NCBI GenBank assembly: GCA_964504305.1
Contig: CAZDEB010000010.1
Span: forward strand, 79,413 to 143,412
From: UBA11606 sp964504305
GTDB taxonomy: Bacteria; Actinomycetota; Acidimicrobiia; Acidimicrobiales; Aldehydirespiratoraceae
DNA length: 64,000 bases
Direction: 5' to 3'
In this document: in pieces, positions 51,035 to 59,622 of the stretch
How the letters are laid out: the number at the start of each line of letters is the position of its first letter
Position numbering within the stretch: position 1 is the stretch's first letter
The notes under the pieces: model-generated
The model's input: only the letters and a program-made list of their open reading frames with translations
Databases searched by the model: none
Told to the model about the DNA's origin: nothing
Program-made: the position numbers and the translations under genes

Positions 51035-52597
51035 ATGACTTCCTGGAATCGTCGTGTAGCGGCTGTATCTCGAGCAAGAGACAGCACAGATCCTGACGGC
51101 GTCGCCGATCGTCTCGCGGCCATGGGACTTCCTCGCGGTTTGCATCCCGATGACGCTCTCGCGGTTTCGACACTGCTACGGGTCGCAGAAGGTCGGGCCA
51201 ACGGCTGGGGCACTACCGTCCTCGCACGAGTCGCCGATGCCAGCGGCGTTGACCGCCAAGTTCGCATCGTGGTTCTTGGCAACGAGACCGGCGCGACCAC
51301 CCTCGTTGGCGACGCCGACCACGAAATGGTACTCGACTCACTCACCGGGCTCCCCGGGCGCGACTACATGCTCGACGTACTGGGACGCGCTCTTCAAGCA
51401 ACCGTCGACACCGATCACAGCGTTGCGGTGTATTCGATCGATATCGACCGGTTCAAGACCGTCAACGACACCCGCGGTTTTCAAGCGGGCGACGACGCTC
51501 TCCGCACGCTGGCCACCAGGATCGAGGACGTCTTGCGTCCCGACGATCTGTTGTCGCGTTTCGGTGGCGACGAGTTCACGATCGTGTGCCCCGAAGTTCT
51601 CGGCATCGCCGAGGCCACGGCCTTGGGCGAACGGTTCCGCGCCACATGCCTTGACGCGCCGATCGATAGCCCGCTGAGCGGCCTGACCGTGTCGGTGGGC
51701 GTCGCCATCGGGGGCGCCGACCGAAGCGCCGAAGAACTGGTCCGCGAGGCCGAGACTGCCCTCTACCAAGCCAAGGGTTTGGGACGAGATCGATGCGAGT
51801 TTTTCGACGACGAGCTTCGCTCTCGTCTCGAGCGGCGCAACACCGTCGACCAACGGCTTCGTAGCGCCCTCGATTCTGACGCCATCGAGGTCCACTACCA
51901 GCCAATCCTCGACATCCAACACGATCGCATCGTTGGTTGCGAGGCCCTCCTGCGAATCATTGGAGACGACGGCAAACATCTCAACCCACGAGAGCTGGTC
52001 GGTGCCGCGGAGGATGGCGGACTGATTCGTCGTATCGAGGAAACGGTGCTACATCGTGCCGCGTCAACAATTCGGGTGCTCCCCGACGTTGGCGAGGAGC
52101 CGCTGTTCTTATCGGTGAACGTGTCCGACCGCCGACTTTTCGACAGCCGCTTCCCACTGGCTCTTGCCCGCACCCTGCACAACGCTGACCTACCCGCCGA
52201 GCAGGTCCAGCTCGAGCTCAATACCGGTGTTCTCAGCCAGAAAGGGGCCGGCGTTCGCTTGGTCACACAGCTGCGAGCGCTCGGCGTCTGCATCGTGATC
52301 GATGGATACTTGGGCGCCAGCGGTCCCGATCTCGTTGACCCCGACACAATCGACCGGGTCAAGCTCGACAAACGTCTCGTTCACGGGATCCACGGTGACC
52401 GCGGACGAGCTCGGGCCGAGCTCGTCATCGGCGGCATTCTCGAACGCGGTATCGATGTGTGCGCGGTGGGCGTCGAGACCGCCGAGGACCTTGCTGTGGT
52501 GAAGGAACTCGGTTGCCGATTTGCTCAGGGCTACTTGTTCTCGCCGCCGGTCGATGCCGCTCAGTTCGGCGAACTGCTGGCCCGTTCGCCGCGGTAG
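51035..52597 (+). CDS. GGDEF-EAL protein with active-looking cyclase and degenerate EAL
   Basis: Taking the ATG at 51035 (GAGGG ribosome site; a TTG five codons earlier is possible) it has 520 residues. An N-terminal PAS-less region of about 95 residues precedes GGDEF at 177-181 with an intact inhibitory site RxxD at 168-171, so cyclic di-GMP synthesis with product inhibition is expected. The EAL domain keeps 'CEALLRI' (303-305) but has 'LELNTG' (393-398) for LELTES and 'IDGYLGASG' (422-430) for DDFGTGYSS, losing metal ligands. It probably senses rather than cuts the messenger. Confidence 0.9.
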   Translation: MTSWNRRVAAVSRARDSTDPDGVADRLAAMGLPRGLHPDDALAVSTLLRVAEGRANGWGTTVLARVADASGVDRQVRIVVLGNETGATTLVGDADHEMVLDSLTGLPGRDYMLDVLGRALQATVDTDHSVAVYSIDIDRFKTVNDTRGFQAGDDALRTLATRIEDVLRPDDLLSRFGGDEFTIVCPEVLGIAEATALGERFRATCLDAPIDSPLSGLTVSVGVAIGGADRSAEELVREAETALYQAKGLGRDRCEFFDDELRSRLERRNTVDQRLRSALDSDAIEVHYQPILDIQHDRIVGCEALLRIIGDDGKHLNPRELVGAAEDGGLIRRIEETVLHRAASTIRVLPDVGEEPLFLSVNVSDRRLFDSRFPLALARTLHNADLPAEQVQLELNTGVLSQKGAGVRLVTQLRALGVCIVIDGYLGASGPDLVDPDTIDRVKLDKRLVHGIHGDRGRARAELVIGGILERGIDVCAVGVETAEDLAVVKELGCRFAQGYLFSPPVDAAQFGELLARSPR

Positions 52598-52599
52598 AT

Positions 52600-53094
52600 C
52601 TACGAGTCGAGCTGCGGGGGGTTATCGGGCTCCTCGTCGCGGCGATAGTCGGCCTCACCGACATCGATGATGTCGCTACCAGGAGCCTCGTAGCCAAACC
52701 CTGCGCCGGTCATACCGGTCGTAGTGATCGTCTCGAACCGCCCGCGGAACCGTCTGATCAGAACAGTCCTCACGATGATGCGGCTAGGGGGGAACAGCAG
52801 GGCCAACCCGGTGACATCGGTGATGAAGCCGGGCGTGAGCATCAGCGCCCCGGCGAGTCCAATCAGTAACCCGTCGACCAGCTCCTTGGTGGGGTTCTCG
52901 CCACCGGAGATCGATTTGATCACCCGTTCGATGGCGCCGAGTCCTTCGCGGCGAACCATCCAGGCGCCGATCACGCTCACCAGGATCATGATGATGACCG
53001 TTTCGAGTCCGCCGATCACCGATCCGACCTGGATCAGCACCCAGATTTCGGCTATCGGGACGACGATGAAGAGCAGGGCCAGGATGCGAAACAC
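52600..53094 (-). CDS. FxsA family membrane protein
   Basis: This 164-residue protein begins 'FRILALLFIVVPIAEIWVLIQVGSVIG', has 'TVIIMILVSVIGAWMVRREGL' and 'LIGLAGALMLTPGFITDVTGLALLFPPSR', all typical of FxsA, a cytoplasmic membrane protein that in E. coli affects phage T7 exclusion by F plasmids. The tail is acidic. GTG 53094 is fixed by TACGCT six bases upstream; the longer frame overlaps selA. Confidence 0.88.
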   Translation of the reverse strand: MFRILALLFIVVPIAEIWVLIQVGSVIGGLETVIIMILVSVIGAWMVRREGLGAIERVIKSISGGENPTKELVDGLLIGLAGALMLTPGFITDVTGLALLFPPSRIIVRTVLIRRFRGRFETITTTGMTGAGFGYEAPGSDIIDVGEADYRRDEEPDNPPQLDS

Positions 53095-53100
53095 ATCAAC

Positions 53101-53106
53101 AGCGTA
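53101..53106 (-). promoter_or_regulatory. -10 element TACGCT of the FxsA gene, leaderless
   Basis: TACGCT on the minus strand is followed by exactly six bases and the GTG at 53094. Confidence 0.55.
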
Positions 53107-53128
53107 GAGCGTGATCCGAAAGGCTTCG

Positions 53129-53134
53129 TAAGCT
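53129..53134 (+). promoter_or_regulatory. -10 element TAAGCT of selA-selB, leaderless
   Basis: TAAGCT is followed by exactly six bases and the selA ATG at 53141. The two divergent hexamers are 22 bases apart. Confidence 0.55.
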
Positions 53135-53140
53135 GCTGCT

Positions 53141-54403
53141 ATGACGAGCCCGCAGGAGCGCCCACCATCGGTCGACAAGCTGGCCCGATCCTTGGCTGAC
53201 ATCGCGCTCCCGCACCCGATGCTGGTGGAGGCGGCACGCACCGCAATTGCCGATGGCCAGCCCGGCTCGGCCCGCGAAATCGCAACCAAAACCGCTCGGC
53301 GCATGCTGACTCCGGTCGTCAACGCCACCGGCACGATCCTTCACACCAACCTCGGCCGGGCGCCCGTGGCAGCGAACCAAGAGGCCTCGTACTCCAATCT
53401 CGAACTCGATCTGACCACCGGCGAGCGCGGTTCGCGAATGGATACGGCGGGAGCACTCATCGCGCGGGCCGCGGGAGCCGAAGCGGCGATCGTCGTCAAC
53501 AATTGTGCGGCCGCGGTGTTGCTGGTTCTGGCCGGGTTGGCCGACGGGCGCGACGTTGTGGTTTCGCGCAGCGAGCTCGTAGAGATCGGTGGCGGTTTTC
53601 GTATCCCGGAAGTGATGGATCGGTCGGGGGCCCGCCTCATCGAAGTCGGCACAACCAACCGAACACGTGCTGCCGATTACGCCAAAGCGGTCGACGATCC
53701 CGGTAGCGACGTGGCCGTGGTGCTTCAGGTCCACCAGAGCAACTACCGCATCATTGGGTTCACCGAATCACCAACAACCAAGGAGCTCGCCAGCTTGGCC
53801 GCTCCCGTCGTGGCCGACATCGGATCTGGGCTGCTCGACAGTCGCTGCCCTTGGCTCGAGGGAGGCCCTCCCGGTTGGCTGGCCGACGAGCCGGCCGCTC
53901 GACAAACCTTGGGGGCCGGCGCTCGGCTGGTCACGTTCTCTGGTGACAAACTATTTGGCGGGCCCCAAGCGGGCATCATCGCCGGCGATGCCGAGCTGGT
54001 CGCCCAATGCGCCCGCCATCCGCTGGCGCGGGCGTTGCGACCCGGATCGCTGGTGCTGGGGGCGCTCCAACAGACCGCCCTCGCCTACCTCAACAACGAC
54101 GGCCAATCGATTCCGTTCTGGCAGATGGCTTCGCTGACCGTCGAGTCTCTGCGACAACGAGCCTCGGCGATAGGTGTGGGAACGGTCGTGGACACGTTGG
54201 CCACCCCAGGGGGCGGAACGTTGCCAGGGGTCGAAATCCCCTCCGTGGGCATTGCGATCGGCGGGGATCACCGAAACTTCCTACGCAATTTGGGCCGGCC
54301 GATCATCGCCCGGATCGAAAAAGACGAAACCGTTGTCGACCTCCGAACCGTTCAACCCACCGACGATCAATACCTGGCCGAGTCACTCGGCTCGATCAAC
54401 TGA
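53141..54403 (+). CDS. selA: L-seryl-tRNA(Sec) selenium transferase
   Basis: SelA converts seryl-tRNA(Sec) to selenocysteyl-tRNA with selenophosphate. The 420-residue PLP enzyme shows 'VVNATGTILHTNLGRAP', 'AIVVNNCAAAVLLVL' and the PLP-binding K270 in 'SGDKLFGGPQAG'. It is a little shorter than E. coli SelA (463). The selB ATG overlaps its stop (TGATG). Confidence 0.95.
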   Translation: MTSPQERPPSVDKLARSLADIALPHPMLVEAARTAIADGQPGSAREIATKTARRMLTPVVNATGTILHTNLGRAPVAANQEASYSNLELDLTTGERGSRMDTAGALIARAAGAEAAIVVNNCAAAVLLVLAGLADGRDVVVSRSELVEIGGGFRIPEVMDRSGARLIEVGTTNRTRAADYAKAVDDPGSDVAVVLQVHQSNYRIIGFTESPTTKELASLAAPVVADIGSGLLDSRCPWLEGGPPGWLADEPAARQTLGAGARLVTFSGDKLFGGPQAGIIAGDAELVAQCARHPLARALRPGSLVLGALQQTALAYLNNDGQSIPFWQMASLTVESLRQRASAIGVGTVVDTLATPGGGTLPGVEIPSVGIAIGGDHRNFLRNLGRPIIARIEKDETVVDLRTVQPTDDQYLAESLGSIN

Positions 54404-56121
54404 TGCACGTCGTCGCTACGGCGGGCCACGTCGATCACGGCAAGTCGACGCTGATCACTGCGCTCACCGGAACCGACCCCGACCGGTTGGACGAGGAGAA
54501 AGCCCGCGGCCTCACGATTGACTTGGGTTTCGCGGGGGCAAAGCTGCCATCGGGCCGCGGGATCTCGTTTATCGACGTGCCGGGACACATCCGCTTTCTA
54601 AAAAATATGCTGGCCGGCGTTGGCGGCGTCGACGCCTGCATATTTGTGGTTGCGGCAACCGAAGGCTGGAAACCCCAGTCCGAAGAGCATCTGCGGATCT
54701 TGTCGCTGCTCGGGATCGACCACGGCATCGTGGCGCTCACCAAGGTTGGGCAAGCCGACGACGACCTCATCGAGTTGGCCATGCTCGAGATAGCCGATCG
54801 GGTTGGCGGCACCTTCTTGGCCGACGCACCAATAATTCCTGTCGACGCCATCGACCACATCGGCATGTCCGACCTGACCGATGCCCTCGACACGTTGCTC
54901 ATCGAAACTCCAACTGCGATCGACAACAAACGGCCCCGCCTTTGGATCGACCGAGTGTTTGCGGCCAAGGGCGCCGGAACGGTCGTGACCGGGACGCTCA
55001 CGGGCGGCATGATCCGCGTCGACGACGAACTCGAGTTGTTGCCGCAGGAACTGACCGTTCGGGTACGCGGCATGCAGAGCCAATATGCCGACCGCACCAA
55101 GGTCGGACCCGGAAACCGCGTCGCCGTCAACCTGTCGGGCGCAAGTCACGACCAGCTAACACGCGGCAACGTGTTGGTCCGTCACGATCAGTGGCACGTC
55201 ACCAACCGCGTCGACGCCAACGTTCGGGTCCTCGACTCGCTCGATCATCCTGTCACCAGGAGAGGCGCCCACGTTGCCTACATCGGCTCCGGCGAACACG
55301 CAGTGCGCATGCGGGTCCTTGGTCCCGACCGTATCGACCCTGGCACCAGCGGCTCGGTGCGCCTTCATCTTCCGGTGGGTCTGCCGTTGCTGCCCGGCGA
55401 TCGCTTCATACTTCGCGAATCAGGACGCGGCGTCACTTTGGGCGGCGGTGAGATCCTCGATGTCGACCCGATCGTCGCTGCTGCAAAAGCCCGTCCCGAC
55501 CGAAGCGTCGAGCGAGTTGTCAAAGAACGAGGCCGCGTCGAAGTCGGGCTACTCGAACGGCTGACCGGAACGCGCCGCGAGGCTGACATCGGGCGTTGGG
55601 CGGTGGACCCGGTCGTTCTCAACGAGACAAGAGCGCATTTGCGGCTTGCGGTCGACCAAGCCGGTTCGTTGGGTCTCGAGATCGCTTCTCTCGATGACTT
55701 CGAGCGCAGCGTGCTCGCATCGCTGGCCGACGTCACCGTTGATGGCGGACATGCCCGACTCGCTGATGCCGCCGACCCGTTGGCCGGAAACAGTTTTGTC
55801 GATGAATTGCTGGCTACACCGTTCGCACCACCCGACCCCGACAACATCGCCGCTGACGAGCTTCGCGAGTTGGTGCGACGGGGCGAGGTGGTTCAAGAGA
55901 GCGGCGTGTTTTTTGCCGCCGCGGCGATCGATCAGGCCGCGGTGGTGATTGCCAGATTGCTTCAACAATCACCAGATGGCATAACTGTTGCCGATGCCCG
56001 CGACGGGTGGGGAACCTCGCGGAAGTTCGCGATTCCGCTCATCAATCGACTCGACGAAACCGGCGTCACGCGGCGTCGGGGCGACCTCAGGATCGCCGGC
56101 CCGCGCCTGCCTGAGCTTTAG
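54403..56121 (+). CDS. selB: Selenocysteine-specific elongation factor
   Basis: SelB brings selenocysteyl-tRNA to UGA codons next to a SECIS hairpin. The 572-residue protein has an EF-Tu-like GTPase domain (G1 'AGHVDHGKST' at 7-16, 'DVPGH', G4 'ALTKVG' with NKxD relaxed to TKxG), two beta-barrel domains and a C-terminal winged-helix region (from about 400) that binds the mRNA hairpin. It is slightly short of E. coli SelB (614). The ATG overlaps the selA stop; the upstream frame is a shadow. Confidence 0.94.
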   Translation: MHVVATAGHVDHGKSTLITALTGTDPDRLDEEKARGLTIDLGFAGAKLPSGRGISFIDVPGHIRFLKNMLAGVGGVDACIFVVAATEGWKPQSEEHLRILSLLGIDHGIVALTKVGQADDDLIELAMLEIADRVGGTFLADAPIIPVDAIDHIGMSDLTDALDTLLIETPTAIDNKRPRLWIDRVFAAKGAGTVVTGTLTGGMIRVDDELELLPQELTVRVRGMQSQYADRTKVGPGNRVAVNLSGASHDQLTRGNVLVRHDQWHVTNRVDANVRVLDSLDHPVTRRGAHVAYIGSGEHAVRMRVLGPDRIDPGTSGSVRLHLPVGLPLLPGDRFILRESGRGVTLGGGEILDVDPIVAAAKARPDRSVERVVKERGRVEVGLLERLTGTRREADIGRWAVDPVVLNETRAHLRLAVDQAGSLGLEIASLDDFERSVLASLADVTVDGGHARLADAADPLAGNSFVDELLATPFAPPDPDNIAADELRELVRRGEVVQESGVFFAAAAIDQAAVVIARLLQQSPDGITVADARDGWGTSRKFAIPLINRLDETGVTRRRGDLRIAGPRLPEL

Positions 56122-56132
56122 CGCGTCGCCGT

Positions 56133-56387
56133 CTAGGCGGTGGCCATTTGACGACGCTCGATCTCGCTGAGCCCGCCCCAAATTCCGTGCTGTTCACGGA
56201 TCGACATGGCGTAAGACAAGCACCGACCGCGAACCGAGCAAGATTCGCAGATGGCCTTTGCGCTGGCCTCGCGGAAACGTTTTTCGTCACGCCGCTCTGG
56301 GGTGGTTGGCGGAAAAAACACCGCCGCTTGTGGTCCGCGGCAAGCCGCTCGAACCTGCCATTGTGCTTGGTCACTGATAACCGACAT
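56133..56387 (-). CDS. WhiB-family iron-sulfur transcription regulator
   Basis: This 84-residue Wbl protein has the four cluster cysteines C16, C47, C50 and C56 and the turn 'GIWGG' (68-72), followed by a short basic tail. It holds a [4Fe-4S] cluster and acts with the sigma factor. Wbl proteins occur only in actinobacteria and their phages. A GGGAG ribosome site precedes the ATG. In M. tuberculosis whiB4 neighbours the ArsA-like pair; here a regulator and an NfeD gene lie between them. Confidence 0.95.
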   Translation of the reverse strand: MSVISDQAQWQVRAACRGPQAAVFFPPTTPERRDEKRFREASAKAICESCSVRGRCLSYAMSIREQHGIWGGLSEIERRQMATA

Positions 56388-56589
56388 CAGAACTCCCGTC
56401 TCCCCGACAAGGAATTAGCAGACTTGAGACCAATGTCACAAACGTTTTGAGCGCGATCTGCACCACGTAGAGCCACTTTGTGCGTATTTGGACTGATTTC
56501 AGTACGAGCTTCGAGATTTATTTCTCAATTGACGCCTAGATGACACCCCTCACGCACGATGTGCTCATCACGGCTACCGTCTCACTTCT

Positions 56590-59500
56590 ATGGAGTCACC
56601 GTTGACTCGACCATTCCGAGTCCACCCGCCCCGAGTCGACGGGGCGATCCTTCGCCCGTCGCTGCTTCGCCCGCTCCTGCGGCGCTTTGAGGCGCGAGTA
56701 ATCTTGATGCAAGCGGGCGCCGGCTTCGGAAAAACTACTGCTCTGTGCCAAGCCATCGAACAAAACACGCTCGCTCCACGCGGGGTGGACCTGTGGCTCG
56801 GATGCGAACCCGGCGACTGCGATGGCGAGCACCTCCGACGCGGGTTGACCACTTCGCTGGGCCTCACAGGGCCGGCCGGCAACGAGGAGCTCAGCGAGGC
56901 GATCTCTGCGCACTCGCCCGCTCAGGTGTGCATTGTCTTCGACGACGTACACGAGATCGAGCCGGGCTCCTCCGGAGCAGAAGTGCTCAGCGACCTGGTC
57001 CGATCGTTGCCGTCGAATGCCCACCTCGTTCTCGCTTCTCGAACCGGCCCTCCGCTCAACTTGGCCCGCCTCGAAGCCCAAGGGCAAGTAGAACGACTCA
57101 CCGAAAAAGAGTTGACCCTCAACCAAGACGATCTGGCCTCGCTGGCTGCGAGGGCGGGACGCCGCCCCGAAGATGTTTCTCACCTCGGCGGCTGGGCCGC
57201 GCTGGTAACCCTCGGCCTGCACTCCGGGCCGATCTCGGGTTTTCTCAACGAAGAGGTCTTGGGATCGCTCGACGAACCCCAACGGCATTTGTTGTCGATC
57301 ATCGTCTCGCTCGGCGGCGTTGACTCCCCGACCCTGCAAACGCTCACCGGGGTCGACCCAGCGAAACAACTCGCGAACTTGCCGATGGTTCAACACGATG
57401 GCGGATGGTTCCGAGCTCATGATCTATGGCGCGAAGTATTCTCGGCCGAAGAGATCAAGACGTCACTCAATACTCACCTTCGTCCGGCGGTAGAGGCGCT
57501 ACTCGAATCTGGCAACCCGGTAAACGGCAACGCTGTAAGAGCTGTCGACATGGCCCTGCGTAGCTCCGAAGACGATCTGATTATCCGAACGTTGCGAGAG
57601 TCGATAATCAGCGGCGGAGTCGAAGACCCCGAAACACTTCGTCGTTGGAAGAACCAGATTCCTCCTCATCTGGACACTCACCCGTTGTCAACGCACATCG
57701 AAGGCCTGCTGCTCCAAAGCACCGACCCGACAACCGACCGTTGTCGAGACCGTTTCGAACGGGCCGCCGCAGGATTTGCGGCGCTCGGCGATGGCCACGC
57801 GGAAGTATGCGCCGTTGCCGAACTGGGATTTTGGCATCACATACAACGCGACTCGGCTGGGCTGCTCGCCGTTGCGATGCGCATGATCGAGCTCGCCGAT
57901 CGAGGCGAGCGGGCTGCCGCCCCCTACATCGAGATCATCGGCGGATTTCGGGCCCTCGCCGACGGCGACCCCCACCGGCTGCTCGCCTCCGTCAAGCGGG
58001 CGCGGGACAACCCGATGATCGGCCGGTTCGCCGCAATAGCCGACTGGCTCGAATATCAGGCTCGGGAACTCCTCGGTGACACTTCGGTCGAGCTGGCCGA
58101 TCGATATCTGGACGGCGTCAACGCGATCCGCGGCACCGAAGTGATCGCTATCTCGGCTCGCTGGCGAGCCGGCCATGTAGAGGAGCTCATCGCCGATCCC
58201 ACATCGTGGGAGTCCCGCAGCGGCAGCGAACGAGCCCGCTTCTTGAGCCATGCGTGGCTCGCCGCCGTCACCGCCGGCACCGGCGACACCGTGACCGCCC
58301 GCCGCCACCACTCCCTGGCGACCCAACTGGCTGGCGAACGAGGCGCCGCTCAGGTCGAAATATCTCTGGGCCTTCCAGAAGCGCTGATTGTCCACGAGGA
58401 GGGCGATCTAGAAAAGGCGGAACAGCTGATGCGAACTCTCGTGTTGCGGTCGCCAATCGCCAACAACACTCGGCTCTCCTACAACGGTTCGGGCTCGCTC
58501 ATAAGTCGTATAGAACCGACCGCAATGGATCAACTCACCGTTCCGTTGCCGGACCGAGACATCTCACTGGGCTTGGCCTTGCGCGAGCTCGACCAGACCG
58601 GCGAGCTCACCGCTATCGCCGCGGTCAAATGGCCCGAGCGACCGGGCCTCTTGTTGTCGTCGCTCTTCTTGCGAACAGCATGCGAGTTCGTTGCCGCCGG
58701 GTGGGCAGCGGGAAGAACCGAAGCGGCACCAAGCGCCGAGTGGCTGCTCGAAGTCATCGGCGACGCGGCCCGCGACCGGTTGCGCGACCACACCGAGCAT
58801 GCCCATCCCGAAGTGGCCAAGGCGGCCAAGGCGATTCTCAGCTCGGTCCCGCTGGCACCGATGCAACGCCGCAATTTTCGTTTGCTGGGGACCGAGCAAC
58901 TCTTCTTCGGCGACGAAGAAGTTCGCCACGACGACTGGCGCCGCGAACGGGTTCGCTCGTTGTTTGGCTACCTCGTCTTTCATCCAAACACCACCCGCGA
59001 CGCGACCATGGCCGCGATGTGGCCCGAAGCTTCCGAAGAGGCCGCCCGACGCAACCTACGATCGACTCTGAACCTGCTACTGGGTGTGCTCGAACCGGGC
59101 CGAGCCGGCGGCGATGCGGCCTATTTTGTGAGAGCCGACACCAACCGTGTCCGCCTTGGTGGTCACGACCGCCTCGACGTCGATGTGTGGCGTTTCGACT
59201 CGCTACTCGACAAGGCCGCCCAACTCGAAGCCGACGGGGCACCGAGCCTGTCGCTCGAATGCCTTCTCGAAGCAACCGAGCTCTACCGCGGAGAGCTTCT
59301 CGCCAGCGTGCACGAAGGCGAATGGCTGCACCTGGAACGTCAACGTCTTCACATCCGGTTTGTAAATGCGGCGGTTCGGGCCAGCGAGCTGCTCTTGGCC
59401 CACGACCGAACCGACGAGGCAATCCGTTTGGCCAACCGGGCGGTCAAGATCGAGCCGTGGTCCGAGGCGGCCCACCGAACCCTCGTTGCCGGCCACCTTC

Positions 59501-59622
59501 AAAGAAACGATCGAGCCGCCGCGCACCGAGCAATGCACATCTGCCGCGAGGTGTTGGACGAACTGGGCGGGCCCGTCGATGAGCTCACCGAAATGTTGCA
59601 GCGGCGGCTCACCGAAAGGTGA
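56590..59622 (+). CDS. Large STAND-type regulator with C-terminal SARP (BTAD) domain
   Basis: This 1010-residue protein has an N-terminal NTPase with P-loop 'AGAGFGKTT' at 42-50 and Walker B 'VCIVFDDVHE', like the MalT/LuxR STAND class. A long helical repeat region (about 280-740) follows. Near the end come an OmpR-like winged helix ('WRRERVRSLFGYLVFHPNTTRDATMAAMWPE') and a bacterial transcription activator domain ('DVDVWRFDSLLDKAAQ', 'HRTLVAGHLQRNDRAAAHR'). This reverses the usual SARP order, where DNA-binding comes first. The ligand and targets are unknown. Confidence 0.87.
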   Translation: MESPLTRPFRVHPPRVDGAILRPSLLRPLLRRFEARVILMQAGAGFGKTTALCQAIEQNTLAPRGVDLWLGCEPGDCDGEHLRRGLTTSLGLTGPAGNEELSEAISAHSPAQVCIVFDDVHEIEPGSSGAEVLSDLVRSLPSNAHLVLASRTGPPLNLARLEAQGQVERLTEKELTLNQDDLASLAARAGRRPEDVSHLGGWAALVTLGLHSGPISGFLNEEVLGSLDEPQRHLLSIIVSLGGVDSPTLQTLTGVDPAKQLANLPMVQHDGGWFRAHDLWREVFSAEEIKTSLNTHLRPAVEALLESGNPVNGNAVRAVDMALRSSEDDLIIRTLRESIISGGVEDPETLRRWKNQIPPHLDTHPLSTHIEGLLLQSTDPTTDRCRDRFERAAAGFAALGDGHAEVCAVAELGFWHHIQRDSAGLLAVAMRMIELADRGERAAAPYIEIIGGFRALADGDPHRLLASVKRARDNPMIGRFAAIADWLEYQARELLGDTSVELADRYLDGVNAIRGTEVIAISARWRAGHVEELIADPTSWESRSGSERARFLSHAWLAAVTAGTGDTVTARRHHSLATQLAGERGAAQVEISLGLPEALIVHEEGDLEKAEQLMRTLVLRSPIANNTRLSYNGSGSLISRIEPTAMDQLTVPLPDRDISLGLALRELDQTGELTAIAAVKWPERPGLLLSSLFLRTACEFVAAGWAAGRTEAAPSAEWLLEVIGDAARDRLRDHTEHAHPEVAKAAKAILSSVPLAPMQRRNFRLLGTEQLFFGDEEVRHDDWRRERVRSLFGYLVFHPNTTRDATMAAMWPEASEEAARRNLRSTLNLLLGVLEPGRAGGDAAYFVRADTNRVRLGGHDRLDVDVWRFDSLLDKAAQLEADGAPSLSLECLLEATELYRGELLASVHEGEWLHLERQRLHIRFVNAAVRASELLLAHDRTDEAIRLANRAVKIEPWSEAAHRTLVAGHLQRNDRAAAHRAMHICREVLDELGGPVDELTEMLQRRLTER

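Noticed and set aside
58206..59582. 458-codon open frame inside the STAND/SARP gene
   Set aside because: Arg/Pro-rich out-of-frame translation with no domain; the main frame has a P-loop and BTAD domain.
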